This document shows, one piece after another, positions 5,928 through 15,157 of a DNA stretch of 64,000 bases; position 1 is the first letter of the stretch; each line of letters starts with the position of its first letter. Location of the stretch: positions 310,001 to 374,000 of the forward strand of contig NZ_BMGS01000005.1 in assembly GCF_014640315.1 (NCBI RefSeq), given 5' to 3'. Source of the stretch: Hymenobacter glacieicola. GTDB lineage: Bacteria; Bacteroidota; Bacteroidia; Cytophagales; Hymenobacteraceae. Under the pieces are notes generated by a model. That model was not told where the DNA came from, ran no database searches, and saw only the letters and a program-made list of their open reading frames with translations. Position numbers and translations under genes: made by a program.

Positions 5928-8573
5928 TTAAAACCCGATTCCTATCCGTACGCCCGTCCCGGCCCGCTGCCCAGATTGCAGGCTGGTGTAGAAGTCGGCG
6001 CGCAGGATCTTAAATACGTGCTCCACGCCTACGCCCAGCTCCAGGTAGTGGTTGGCGGTAGGCGTAGTGAGGTAGTTAAGCGAGGCCACCTCTTGCCAGT
6101 GCAGCCGCCGGAGCAACGGAATTTTGTTGAGCAGGAAGCCATTGAAGTGGTGGTTGTAGTGGGCTTCCAAAAACTTGTCGGCGGTGCTGAAGCGGTAGTA
6201 ATCCAGCAGCTGGAACTTGGCGAAGTCTTCGGTGAGGTAGGTGCGGTTGCCGCTGAAGTGGCGAAAGTCCATGAACGCCAGCCGGGGGGAGCCCGGGAAA
6301 AAGCCCGTCGCTACCCGGTAGTTGCTGGTGCCCAGCAACCCCAGGCTAACGGAATGACGCACGCCGGCTTCCAGCAGGGTGTAGCGCACATCAGAGCCCA
6401 GAATACCACTGATGCCCTGCCGCCAGGTTAAGGAAAAAGTAGGGTATTTGGAGCCGAGGTTGAACTTGCCGTCGGGGCGGGTGATGTAGCGCTGGCCGGG
6501 TCGGAAGGAAGCCGTAATTTCGGTGGTAAGCGCCTGACTGCGGCCGAAACGGGTGCCATCGGGCCGCTCCGCATTCACGGGTTCGTTCGGGGTGAAGGTG
6601 CGGTCCTCGTGGTCAGTCAGCAGCTTGAAGGTGGTGTTCTGCAGCTCGCGACGGGTAAAATAGCCGGCCGTCGTCTGCACGGTCAGGCCATTAAAGGGTT
6701 CCCACTGGTAGCCCAGTTGCAGCCCGTCGCGGCGGTAGAGCTTGGCGTAGTTGCGGTTTTGCAGCAGCGTATAATACGTGTTGATAAAGGGCGTGAGCTG
6801 GCTGCTGGGGTCAAAATTCTCAATGGTACGGCCCGCCACCAGGCTTACGCGGGCGAGCTTTACGGCGTCAAGCTGCCAGGAAGCTGCCACGCTGGGGCTC
6901 AGCAGCTCGTTGCTAAAGCCGTAGCGCAAAGATGGCGTCACGGACCAGGTTCGGCGGTCGTCGGTGCGCTGGGTATAGGTAGCCTGGGGATTAATTACCA
7001 GGCCTTCTACCGTATTGTAGTTTACAATGTTGAACACCGGCGCCACGTACCACTGGCGCTTGCGGAAGCTGTTGCTGTACACGTAGCCAGTTAGCAGAAA
7101 CTTGCTCGGGCTAAGCTCGTTGCGCTTGCGGTCCAGGGAGTCCTGGTAGGGGCGGGAGTTGCGGATAACCTCGGTGCTGTCCTTTACCTGGTAGTCTTTC
7201 TGCTCTTCTTCCGTGAGCGGCACGGGCCGAATGGAAGCCCAGTAGCTGGTGTCCCGCTCATTCACGCCTTTTTCCACCAGCATCACCTCCCCGCGCTTTA
7301 GCTGGCCCAGGGCCAGGCTGCTCGTGTCGCGGGTACTGGCTACCTGCCGGCTCTGGCGGCGCATGGTGCGGTTAAGGCCGTCGAGCTTGGGTTTCTGCTT
7401 TTTCACCTGGGCCACTGTTTCGCGGGTTACCGCCGGGGCCTCGTCGGGCGCATCGGGTGCATCGGGGGCGGGCACTGGGGTAGTAGGAGCGGGCCGATTA
7501 GGGAACGTGGGCGTGACCTTGTAGTTGGAGAGGATGGCCGTGATGTAGCCGTTACCCTTGAAGCCAAAGGCCGTGAAGCCTACCGTCACCTTTTGCGACT
7601 GCATCACCCACACATCCGACGGGCCGGGGGCGGGCGCGAAAATCTGCTCAATGTGCAAGTTGTCTACGTAATCGAGCTGGGCGTCCTTGCTCAGGTCCAG
7701 GGCCACGGAATGCAGCCGCCAGGTGCCATCCACAATGTAGATGTGGCCCGCAAATACGGGGTCGGTGCGGCGGCGCGGCGTTACTTTGATTTTGTGAATC
7801 AGCAGTGCGCCCTGGCGGGTGCTACCCTCCAGCTCGTAGCGGTAAAACAGCGGGGCGTTGGCGGCAATGGGCGAGACGAAGCCCCGCTCCGAAAAGCCGC
7901 TTTTCAAGACGTTCTGGTAGAAATTCAAGCCCCGGCCAGCGCTGGCTCGGTTAAAGCTGATGCCCTTGGTGTCGCCGCTGACCCGGGAGGAAATCATGCG
8001 CTCCTGCACCACATTGGGCTGGCGGAAGCTCATTTCCGATACCGTTTCGGAGAGGTAGAAAATGCCGGGTTTGATATCAGGGCCTACTTTCACCAAGCCC
8101 AGAATTTTGCCCGGTACATCGGTAAAGCGGCCCAGGGTTTTGATGTAGGTGCGAGCCTTGAAGGCCGCTACCTCGCGCTGGTGGTAGCGCCGCCACTGCA
8201 TAGCCTGCTGCACAATGGTATACGCCGGGTCCTTGTCGGTGGAGCGCACAATGACTTCGCGCAGCTGGTAGTTTTCCGGACTGAGCGTAATGTTGAGCAC
8301 CGTGGCCGTGTCGCCGCCGGCCACGCGCACGGTTTCGAGCCGGGGCTTAAAGCCCACGTACTGAAACACCAGTTCGTAGCGGCCGGCGGGCAGGCGCAGC
8401 TGGTAATTGCCCTGCTCGTTGGAGGCAGTGCTAGTGGTGCTGGCGCGCACGGCCACGTTGGCAAAAGCTAGGCCTTCTCCCTTTGCGTCAGTAATACGGC
8501 CCCGGACGATGCCGGCAGTGGCGGGGGCAACGCCGCTTAGCAGCAGAAGTAAAATCAGGAAGTAGCGGGGCAT
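5928..8573 (-). CDS. DUF5686 outer-membrane protein with CarboxypepD_reg-like domain
   Basis: 881 residues. A signal peptide (MPRYFLILLLLLSG and following) leads into a CarboxypepD_reg-like domain (about 20-105: VRGRITDAKGEGLAFANV, then YELVFQYVGFKPR). The remaining roughly 770 residues match the DUF5686 layout, with repeated alternating-aromatic strands (such as LQLGYQWEPFNGLTVQTTAG) and the ending TGVRIGIGF, expected of an outer-membrane beta-barrel. A Pro/Ala/Asp-rich insert lies near 380-400. The family is related to the plug-and-barrel logic of SusC-like proteins but is not a recognised TonB receptor; its substrate is unknown. The start at 8573 is preferred over an in-frame codon 9 residues upstream because it begins the signal peptide. 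Confidence 0.88.
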   Translation of the reverse strand: MPRYFLILLLLLSGVAPATAGIVRGRITDAKGEGLAFANVAVRASTTSTASNEQGNYQLRLPAGRYELVFQYVGFKPRLETVRVAGGDTATVLNITLSPENYQLREVIVRSTDKDPAYTIVQQAMQWRRYHQREVAAFKARTYIKTLGRFTDVPGKILGLVKVGPDIKPGIFYLSETVSEMSFRQPNVVQERMISSRVSGDTKGISFNRASAGRGLNFYQNVLKSGFSERGFVSPIAANAPLFYRYELEGSTRQGALLIHKIKVTPRRRTDPVFAGHIYIVDGTWRLHSVALDLSKDAQLDYVDNLHIEQIFAPAPGPSDVWVMQSQKVTVGFTAFGFKGNGYITAILSNYKVTPTFPNRPAPTTPVPAPDAPDAPDEAPAVTRETVAQVKKQKPKLDGLNRTMRRQSRQVASTRDTSSLALGQLKRGEVMLVEKGVNERDTSYWASIRPVPLTEEEQKDYQVKDSTEVIRNSRPYQDSLDRKRNELSPSKFLLTGYVYSNSFRKRQWYVAPVFNIVNYNTVEGLVINPQATYTQRTDDRRTWSVTPSLRYGFSNELLSPSVAASWQLDAVKLARVSLVAGRTIENFDPSSQLTPFINTYYTLLQNRNYAKLYRRDGLQLGYQWEPFNGLTVQTTAGYFTRRELQNTTFKLLTDHEDRTFTPNEPVNAERPDGTRFGRSQALTTEITASFRPGQRYITRPDGKFNLGSKYPTFSLTWRQGISGILGSDVRYTLLEAGVRHSVSLGLLGTSNYRVATGFFPGSPRLAFMDFRHFSGNRTYLTEDFAKFQLLDYYRFSTADKFLEAHYNHHFNGFLLNKIPLLRRLHWQEVASLNYLTTPTANHYLELGVGVEHVFKILRADFYTSLQSGQRAGTGVRIGIGF

Positions 8574-8829
8574 CAGCGGAAAAATCACAAGTGGTATCAA
8601 GATAGAGGAAATAGCGCCGGCAATGGTTGGCTGAGGCCGAAAATTGATATTCTGCTACCTTGCCCGGTGCACCACAAGCGGCCGCACCTCCCCACCTACG
8701 CTAAGCCAACTGAGTACACCTGGGTTGCCTAAACTTCCTTGCTCATGCTTTCCTGCGGAATCAAGGAAGGCTGGGTCGTGTTGGGTTGTTTACCGCCTTT
8801 CTGCCGCGCTACGCAGCATTTCATTTCCT

Positions 8830-9330
8830 ATGATAAATCAGCCCAAGAAGAAATTCTATACCCCCGCCGAGGCCCTGCAAAAAATTGCCGCCTTTTGCAC
8901 CTACCAGGAGCGCACGTTCAAGGAAACCGAAAGCAAGCTGCGCGAATACGGCCTGGACGAGGAGGAGGCCGGAGAAATCATGATCCGGCTGAGCCGGGAA
9001 AACCTGCTGGACGAGGAGCGCTACGCCAAAAGCTTCGTGCGGGGCCACGTACGCCAGAAAAAGTGGGGCCGCCGCCGGATTCAGCAGGAGCTTAAACAAA
9101 AGGGACTGTCGGAGTACTGCATCAAGGCCGGCATGAAGGAAATCGACGGCGACGAGTACTACCAAAACCTAGTGGATGTACTGGAGAAAAAGGACCGCCA
9201 GGAAAAGGAAAGCCACCCGGGCAAGCGCCGCCAGAAAATCCAGCTCTACCTCATGGGCAAAGGCTACGAGCAGGACCTGATTAAAATGGCGTTGGATGAC
9301 CTCGGCAAAACGCCCGAAGAAGAGGAGTAA
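8830..9330 (+). CDS. recX: Regulatory protein RecX
   Basis: 166 residues with the three-helix repeats of RecX: AAFCTYQERTFKETESKLREYG, LSRENLLDEERYAKSF followed by HVRQKKWGRRRIQQELKQKG, and a last repeat RRQKIQLYLMGKGYEQDLIK. LLDE.RYA.S.V and KKWG..RI..EL.QKG are the most conserved family motifs. RecX binds RecA filaments and damps recombination and the SOS response. An in-frame open stretch upstream (from 8644) has no RecX similarity, so the ATG at 8830 is preferred. recA is not nearby, which is usual in Bacteroidota. Confidence 0.92.
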   Translation: MINQPKKKFYTPAEALQKIAAFCTYQERTFKETESKLREYGLDEEEAGEIMIRLSRENLLDEERYAKSFVRGHVRQKKWGRRRIQQELKQKGLSEYCIKAGMKEIDGDEYYQNLVDVLEKKDRQEKESHPGKRRQKIQLYLMGKGYEQDLIKMALDDLGKTPEEEE

Positions 9331-9353
9331 GCCAGCCTGGTGGTTGCCAGTAG

Positions 9354-9400
9354 AACCAGGAAGCCGGGGCCCACAAGTGGTGCTCCGGCTTCCTGGTTTT
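9354..9400. terminator. Bidirectional terminator
   Basis: A 14-bp stem AACCAGGAAGCCGG (9354-9367) with its complement (9385-9398), followed by TTTT, between the convergent recX and DUF4230 genes. Confidence 0.9.
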
Positions 9401-9416
9401 GGAACGGTAAAAGTGT

Positions 9417-10052
9417 TTACCGGCGGGCGGGCAGGAGCGGATTTTCCAGCCGCGGCACCAGCACCACCCGGCGGCCCGTCATCGTCTCGAGCATGGGCCG
9501 CAGCACTTGCTCAGCATTCTGCGTAGTCTGGGCCAGAATCCCAGATTGCAGGGCGGCGGTGCGTACGTTGGCTTCGGCGTACTTGTAGCCAGCATCCACT
9601 AGTTCCGCGTCCTGAAAAAAGCCGTTTTCCACGCTGTACACCTTGCTTTTGCTGTGGTCGACCTGCCAAGTGCACAATTCCGGCGCCGGCAACGCTAGGC
9701 GAAGCACCGAGTCGCCTTCCAGCACGACGTCCTGGGGCCGCACTTTGCGCAAATCGAGGCAGCCTACGGCATTGCCGGCCACAATGAGGGCTACTTTGGC
9801 GTCGGGCAGAAAGCGGTAGGTGCTCTTCCTGTACTCTACTACATCTTTGAACTGGTAGCGTACCAACTCCAGCCGGCCCAGGTTTTCTACCTTCTGCAGC
9901 ACGGTGTTATGCGTCACGGTGATGCGCGGGGCGGGGTTGAGCGGGTTGTCGAAAGCAGACAACACCGGGCGAACTTTCAACCAAAGAAACCAGCCCAGAC
10001 CCAGCAGAAAAGCCAGGGGTAGTAAGCGGCGTAGCAAACGCGGTAAAGGCAT
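9417..10052 (-). CDS. DUF4230 family membrane-anchored protein
   Basis: 211 residues. One N-terminal membrane helix (about 11-26) follows a basic start (MPLPRLLRRLLP). The soluble part contains TVLQKVENLGRLELVRYQ, KDVVEY and IVAGNAVGCLDL, the strands that define DUF4230, and the family ending with an amphipathic helix (YAEANVRTAALQ). The function is unknown; members are widespread single-pass envelope proteins. The gene is monocistronic: a terminator lies downstream and a divergent glycosyltransferase-like gene upstream. Confidence 0.88.
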   Translation of the reverse strand: MPLPRLLRRLLPLAFLLGLGWFLWLKVRPVLSAFDNPLNPAPRITVTHNTVLQKVENLGRLELVRYQFKDVVEYRKSTYRFLPDAKVALIVAGNAVGCLDLRKVRPQDVVLEGDSVLRLALPAPELCTWQVDHSKSKVYSVENGFFQDAELVDAGYKYAEANVRTAALQSGILAQTTQNAEQVLRPMLETMTGRRVVLVPRLENPLLPARR

Positions 10053-10135
10053 ACAGAAGCGGAGCAGTAGTGGCCCCGTATACGTAAGCCACCGGCGGGA
10101 GGGCGGCCCCGGCGCGCAGTTCCGGCCTGGCCGCC

Positions 10136-10143
10136 TAGCTTTG
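10136..10143 (+). promoter_or_regulatory. Promoter -7 element before the GT-C gene
   Basis: TAGCTTTG matches TAnnTTTG exactly. It argues for the ATG at 10164 as the start, since an in-frame GTG at 10146 would lie almost at the transcription start. Confidence 0.6.
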
Positions 10144-10163
10144 GGGTGTATACTCTTCCGTTA

Positions 10164-11399
10164 ATGGCCGCTGCCTCTGGTTTTCTAGCTTCCCGCGTTC
10201 GTGTGCTGGCTTTGCGCGGCCTGCATCGGCTGGCCCGTTACCATGTGCCCATGCTGGTGCTAGGCTGGCTGGGAGTTCAGGTAGTAAGCTGGCACGTAAA
10301 CCACAGCCCCCACTCTTACGGCGACAGTGTCCACTACCTCGATTACGCCCACCAGATAGCCGAACAGGGCAACTTTGTGAAGGTGCACTACACCCGCTAC
10401 ATTGGCTACCCGTTGTTTCTGAGTGCCTTTCTGAAGTTGGGACTGGGGCGCGCAGCCATGGCCTTGGGGCAATATGCGGTGGCAGGAGTGGCCACCGTGG
10501 CCTTCTACCGGGCTGTGCGGCGCCTGGGCCGTGGGACCTGGGAGCCTGCCTTTCTGGCCACGCTACTCTATATCGGGTGGTCGGATATTCAACGATTTAA
10601 CGCCTTTCTGCTGACGGAATCGTTGTTTACCAGCCTGCTGTTGCTGTCTTTTTGGGCGGTAGGACGGGTGCGCACGGTTGGCAGCGGGGCCCTGGCCTTA
10701 GTGGTGCTGGTGGCTACTGTAAGCGTGCGGCCCAACGGGTTTGTGGCCCTGGTGGCAGCAGCCCTGGCGCTGGTAGTTCTGATTCAGCAGCAGGGCCCGC
10801 GCTGGCTCAAGTGGCTGACGCTCGGAGCGGCGTTGCTGCTGCTACCCGTGGCCTGGACGGCCCTCAACCAGCTGCTGCTCACGTTTAAACTGATCAAGAC
10901 TTACCAAGAAGGCATGATCATTTTCATGTACGATGGCATCCTGATGCACCCGTCCGGGCCGCTGGACCTGCCCGCGCCGGATGCTACGCCGGTGGGGCGG
11001 CTGGCGTATTTTATCCTGCACAATCCGCGCTACTTCGGGCAGTTAGCCATCTGGAAGCTGGCCTTCTTCATGGGCTTTCCCAAGCCGTATTTTTCTGCCT
11101 TACATATTCTCTGGCAGCTTACCCTGTTGCCGATGCTTTACTGGCTAGCCATGCGCGGGCTGGCGTACCGCTTTGTGGCGCGAGCCATGCGGGTGTTCTT
11201 GGCGGCCGGATTTGTAGTGCAGGCCGGCATCATCACGCTCACCGTTGAGGATTACGACATTCGGTTTTCTGGTCCCGTGCTGCCTTACGTCTTTGCCCTG
11301 GCTGCGCTGGGGGCGCTACCCTTATGGCGACGGGCGCAGCAGTGGCTGGAGAAAACCAGCGGCTTGATGCTTGGTGTCAGGCAGACAGGAAGTAACTAA
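10164..11399 (+). CDS. Polytopic GT-C type glycosyltransferase-like membrane protein
   Basis: 411 residues with about ten hydrophobic segments. After the first helix, an extracytoplasmic loop carries HSYGDSVHYLDYAHQIAEQG, whose acidic residue after an aromatic, followed by YIGYPLFLSAFLKL, is the pattern of ArnT/PMT-like GT-C enzymes. These transfer sugars from polyprenyl-phosphate donors on the periplasmic side. LTESLFTSLLLLSFW is also typical. The donor and acceptor are unknown and the enzyme class is inferred from topology and the acidic loop only. The start was chosen from the promoter element at 10136-10143. Confidence 0.75.
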   Translation: MAAASGFLASRVRVLALRGLHRLARYHVPMLVLGWLGVQVVSWHVNHSPHSYGDSVHYLDYAHQIAEQGNFVKVHYTRYIGYPLFLSAFLKLGLGRAAMALGQYAVAGVATVAFYRAVRRLGRGTWEPAFLATLLYIGWSDIQRFNAFLLTESLFTSLLLLSFWAVGRVRTVGSGALALVVLVATVSVRPNGFVALVAAALALVVLIQQQGPRWLKWLTLGAALLLLPVAWTALNQLLLTFKLIKTYQEGMIIFMYDGILMHPSGPLDLPAPDATPVGRLAYFILHNPRYFGQLAIWKLAFFMGFPKPYFSALHILWQLTLLPMLYWLAMRGLAYRFVARAMRVFLAAGFVVQAGIITLTVEDYDIRFSGPVLPYVFALAALGALPLWRRAQQWLEKTSGLMLGVRQTGSN

Positions 11400-11403
11400 A
11401 AGC

Positions 11404-12312
11404 TTAGGTCGGATTATCGCCAAACCCCGCCCAGGCCTGCAAACCGCCAGTATGAATGGCCACTACCGTACTGCCCCGCCGGAAATAGCCCCGGTTCAGC
11501 AAATCCAGAACGCCCACCAACATTTTGCTGGTGTAAATCGGGTCGAGCAGAACGCCGTGGCGGTGCTGAAACTCTTGAATGAAACTGCGCAATTCCGGGC
11601 TCAGACGGGCGTACCCGCCGCCGTGGTACTGCGTGAGCAACGTCCAGTTAGCATAGCTGAGCCCGCTTGCCTGCCGGGTTAGCGCATCAACGTCGGCCCG
11701 CAGGAAATCGGCCCCCTTGAGCGCCGCGAAACCTAAGGCCTCGCGCTGTCCGGCCAGGCCCGTTAGCAGGCCAGCCAGGGTGCCGCCGGTGCCGCAGGCT
11801 ACGCACAGCGCGTCAAACGCAGTGAGGGCCGCAAGCTCCGGCACTAACTCGGCGCAGCCCGGTAGGGCCAGGAGGTTGGAGCCGCCTTCGGGCAGCACGT
11901 AGGCCGGACCCGTCTTCTGGAGCAAGGCAGCCTCAACCTCGGGTTCTTGCTTACGGCGGTAGGTAGCGCGGTCCAGAAAATGCAGCTCCATGCCATCGGC
12001 CCGGGCCTGGGCCAGGGTAGGATTCAGTGGCCGGCTACTCAACTCCTCGCCCCGCACAACGCCAATAGTGCGTAGCCCCGTCAGGCGGCCCGCCGCAGCG
12101 ACGGCTGCCAGGTGGTTGGAGTACGCGCCCCCGAACGTGAGTAGGGTATCATGCCCCAGCCGCCGCGCTTCCAGCAGGTTATACTTCAGCTTACGCCATT
12201 TATTACCGGGCAGCTCCGGATGGTTCAGATCCTCGCGCAGCAAGAGCAGCTGGACCCCCGCGCGTTCGGCGGCCGGCTCACGTAGCGGCTGAAGAAGCAT
12301 GGGCGGGGCCAT
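11404..12312 (-). CDS. PLP-dependent ACC deaminase / D-cysteine desulfhydrase family enzyme
   Basis: 302 residues, fold type II PLP enzyme. The Schiff-base lysine is Lys38 in PGNKWRKLKYNL. FGGAYSNHLAA (60-70) is the substrate-contacting loop, and the phosphate-binding loop is in VACGTGGTLAGLLTGL. LPEGGSN also fits the family. Bacteroidota members are annotated as 1-aminocyclopropane-1-carboxylate deaminase or D-cysteine desulfhydrase; sequence alone does not separate these. Two Met codons (12312 and 12300) are possible starts. The gene converges with the GT-C gene, the stops being only about 4 bp apart. Confidence 0.88.
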   Translation of the reverse strand: MAPPMLLQPLREPAAERAGVQLLLLREDLNHPELPGNKWRKLKYNLLEARRLGHDTLLTFGGAYSNHLAAVAAAGRLTGLRTIGVVRGEELSSRPLNPTLAQARADGMELHFLDRATYRRKQEPEVEAALLQKTGPAYVLPEGGSNLLALPGCAELVPELAALTAFDALCVACGTGGTLAGLLTGLAGQREALGFAALKGADFLRADVDALTRQASGLSYANWTLLTQYHGGGYARLSPELRSFIQEFQHRHGVLLDPIYTSKMLVGVLDLLNRGYFRRGSTVVAIHTGGLQAWAGFGDNPT

Positions 12313-12383
12313 GGTGAAGTGTTAAGATTGTGAGGTTATGAAGTGTCCCGGCGCCACCCGTCCTGACCAGCGCGCTACCCCTC

Positions 12384-12427
12384 TGAAAAAAGACAAGCCC
12401 TTACCTCCACGCTGAAAGTAAGGGCTT
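12384..12427 (-). terminator. Intrinsic terminator of the YfhO gene
   Basis: Stem AAGCCCTTA (12395-12403) with TAAGGGCTT (12419-12427); on the minus strand it is followed by GTCTTTTTTC. Confidence 0.85.
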
Positions 12428-12506
12428 ATCATGTTTGCAGGTTGGTCAGAGAGGACGGATGGTTTCGGTTACCGCCTCGCCATGACACAACCTCACCACT
12501 TCGCCA

Positions 12507-15083
12507 CTACGCCAGCATGGTATCCTGAACAGAATGGGGCTCGGGGCGGCGCTTAAGGGCGTAGAACAGGGCTCCTAGCAGAGCAGCAATCAGCAGCACG
12601 GAGGAAACCATGGAAACTGTGTTGCCGATGGCGTACTCGGTAGGCTCGAACTTGAACTCAATGGTGTGGGAACCAGCGGGTATGGGCAGGGCCCGCAGCA
12701 CGTAGTTGACCCGCAAGTGGGGCACAAGCTTGCCGTCGATGTAAGCATTCCAGCCATCCTGGTAGTAAATCTCCGAGAAGACGGCCAGGCCTTCCTGGGG
12801 CGCATTGGAGCGGTACGTCAGCTCGTTAGGCGAGTACTTGGTGAGGCCGATGCTGGCGCCAGCGGTAGGGTAGGAAGTCTTTACCTGCGGAAACTTCGAG
12901 GCATCCACGACGGCCGTGGTAGCGGCGTTCAGGCTGGTTAGGGCGCTGATTTCCTGGTCCGGGTTCTGCACCTTCTGTACTTGGCCTACAAACCAGGCGT
13001 TGCCCAGGGCGCCGGGGTTGCGCTGCACCTGCTGGGGCTGGCCCTGCTGGCCCGGCACGATGACGTAGCGCGTATTCAACATGTTGAGCACCTGCGTGTT
13101 GTTCTGCGAAATCTGGCGCTCAATCAAATCCTGGTAGCGGCGCAGCTTGGCCCCGTGGTAGCCGCCAATGCTCTTGTGGAAGTAAGAAGTTTGAGCCTCG
13201 TTGAAGGGATTCTGCACGTTAAGCACCCGGTAGTTGGGGTCCTTATCCTGCAGAATTTGCTGGTCGGCGGGCGAGGGCACGAACTGCTCGGCAATGGTTT
13301 CCTGCTGGAAGTTGCCGTCGTTGAGGTAGCGCTTATCCACGCCCCAGAGGTCAACGAGGGTCAGCACCCCCACCAGGGTGGCCGCCAGGCCGGCCGAGAG
13401 CTTGCGCTGCAGGAAAAACCAGAGCACCCCACCGGCAGCGGCCACGAAGAACAGGGAGCGGAATACGTCGGTGCGGAGCAGGGAGGCGCGGTCGGCGCGG
13501 AGGGCATCCAGCGGGAAACCCTGCTGCTGCAGTTGGGCATCAATAGGCGCGGCAAAGTCGGACACTAGCCCCACCAAGAACGCCAGGGCGCACAGCCCGG
13601 CGGTAATGGCCAGGGCCCGCAGCACGTACTTTTTCAGCGCGGCCGTGTCGGCGTCATCCGTGGGCTTGCCCGCTAGGGCCGCCAGGCTGGGGTGGGTGCT
13701 GGGGGCAGCCGTAGCAGCCGCGGGAACTGGGCGGCCGCGCAGTACGCGGGCCAGGGCCAGCACGGCCAGCACCGGCATGGCCAGCTGGGCAATAACCAGG
13801 GCCATGCTCACGGCCCGGAACTTGTTATAGCCCGGGAAGAAGTCGAACATCAGGTAGTTAAACGTCTCGAAGTTCTTACCCCAGGCCAGCAGCACCGACA
13901 GCAAGGTGCCGGCTAGCAGCCAGATGCGGGTGCGGCGGTCAGCTACCATCAGCCCCAGCATGAACAGGAAGAACACCACGGCGCCCACGTACACCGGGCC
14001 GCTGGTAATGGGCTGGTCGCCCCAGTAGGTAGGCATTTGGGCCAGGTAGTCGGCGAGCTGCACGGGCGGCACACCGGCCGCGGCCAGGGCCTTGCCGGTT
14101 TCCGAGTTGTCGCTGAGCTTCATCTGCGAAGCGCCACCGTAGAAGTTGGGAATGAGCAGAGTAGCCGTTTCGCCGATGCCGTAGCTGTAGCTGAAGGCGT
14201 ACTCCTTGCCCAGGCCCGAGCCCTCGCTGTCATCGGCGGGGGTAGCAGCCTGGCCCGGAGCCGTGGGGGCTGCCGTCGTCAGCTCCGACTTGCCCCGGAT
14301 GCTGTACTTGCTGTATTCCAGGGTGGTGTAGAGGCGGCCGAAGCTCACGCCCACGGCCAGCAAGGCGGCCACGGCCAGCAGGGCCGTGCGGGTGAAGAAG
14401 TCGGGCAGACGCTTCTCGCGGGCCGCGAAAATCAGTTCTACCACCCCAAACACCAGCACCAGCAAAAGCAGGTAGTAGGTTATCTGGAGGTGGTTGGAGC
14501 GCACGTTCATGGCCAGGCCCAGGGCAAACAAGGCCGTGCCCAGCCACTTGTTGCGCCGGAACGCCACCAGCAAACCGGCCAGCACCAGCGGGGCGTAGGC
14601 CAGGGCCAGACTCTTGGTGTTGTGGCCGGCCGCCAGAATAATCAGGTTGTAGCTCGTAAAGCCCAGGGCCACGGCCCCGACTACGCTCACCAGCGGCGAG
14701 AGGCCCAGGGCCACGCACAGGGCGTAGCCGCACACCAGAGCCAGAAACAGGTTGGCTACCACCGCCGGCAGGCCCAGCGTAAACAGCTTGTGCAGGTACA
14801 CGCTCAGGTCGCCGGGAAAGCGGGTGCTGATGAGGTAGGTCGGCATCCCCGAAAACATGGAGTTGGTCCAGAGGGCCTCCTGCCCGGTTTGCTCCCGGTA
14901 CTGGGCAGCCTCGTGGGCCCCGCCGTTAAACTGCACGATGTCGTGCTGGGCCAGGGTCTTGCCCTCAAACAGGATGGGGGAGAAGTACACGGCGGCCAGC
15001 ACCAGGAAAAACAGGACGGCCAGCAGGTGCGGCAGCACCCGGCGCCAGAGCGGCGCGGTGGCCGGACGGAAAGGAGTTGTCAT
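12507..15083 (-). CDS. YfhO family polytopic membrane protein
   Basis: 858 residues with a dozen or more membrane segments, mostly in the N-terminal two thirds. The N-terminal loop DIVQFNGGAHEAAQYREQTG, followed by LWTNSMFSGMPTYLIS, is the conserved YfhO signature. A large extracytoplasmic part (about 590-800) precedes a last helix near 825-845. YfhO proteins belong to the GT-C superfamily; Gram-positive members take part in glycosylating lipoteichoic acid, but the Bacteroidota role is unknown. The start at 15083 is chosen because the membrane domain begins directly after it; the frame is open far upstream but antisense to the transporter gene. Confidence 0.88.
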   Translation of the reverse strand: MTTPFRPATAPLWRRVLPHLLAVLFFLVLAAVYFSPILFEGKTLAQHDIVQFNGGAHEAAQYREQTGQEALWTNSMFSGMPTYLISTRFPGDLSVYLHKLFTLGLPAVVANLFLALVCGYALCVALGLSPLVSVVGAVALGFTSYNLIILAAGHNTKSLALAYAPLVLAGLLVAFRRNKWLGTALFALGLAMNVRSNHLQITYYLLLLVLVFGVVELIFAAREKRLPDFFTRTALLAVAALLAVGVSFGRLYTTLEYSKYSIRGKSELTTAAPTAPGQAATPADDSEGSGLGKEYAFSYSYGIGETATLLIPNFYGGASQMKLSDNSETGKALAAAGVPPVQLADYLAQMPTYWGDQPITSGPVYVGAVVFFLFMLGLMVADRRTRIWLLAGTLLSVLLAWGKNFETFNYLMFDFFPGYNKFRAVSMALVIAQLAMPVLAVLALARVLRGRPVPAAATAAPSTHPSLAALAGKPTDDADTAALKKYVLRALAITAGLCALAFLVGLVSDFAAPIDAQLQQQGFPLDALRADRASLLRTDVFRSLFFVAAAGGVLWFFLQRKLSAGLAATLVGVLTLVDLWGVDKRYLNDGNFQQETIAEQFVPSPADQQILQDKDPNYRVLNVQNPFNEAQTSYFHKSIGGYHGAKLRRYQDLIERQISQNNTQVLNMLNTRYVIVPGQQGQPQQVQRNPGALGNAWFVGQVQKVQNPDQEISALTSLNAATTAVVDASKFPQVKTSYPTAGASIGLTKYSPNELTYRSNAPQEGLAVFSEIYYQDGWNAYIDGKLVPHLRVNYVLRALPIPAGSHTIEFKFEPTEYAIGNTVSMVSSVLLIAALLGALFYALKRRPEPHSVQDTMLA

Positions 15084-15157
15084 TCGGCTTACTACGAGTC
15101 GGAAAACTGCCTGCCAGGGCCCCACGGCCCGGCCAGGCAGCCCGAAGGTACCCGTTT

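Noticed and set aside
7593..8471. Plus-strand open frame of 292 codons opposite the DUF5686 gene
   Set aside because: Antisense to a well-supported coding region, with no domain and no promoter element.
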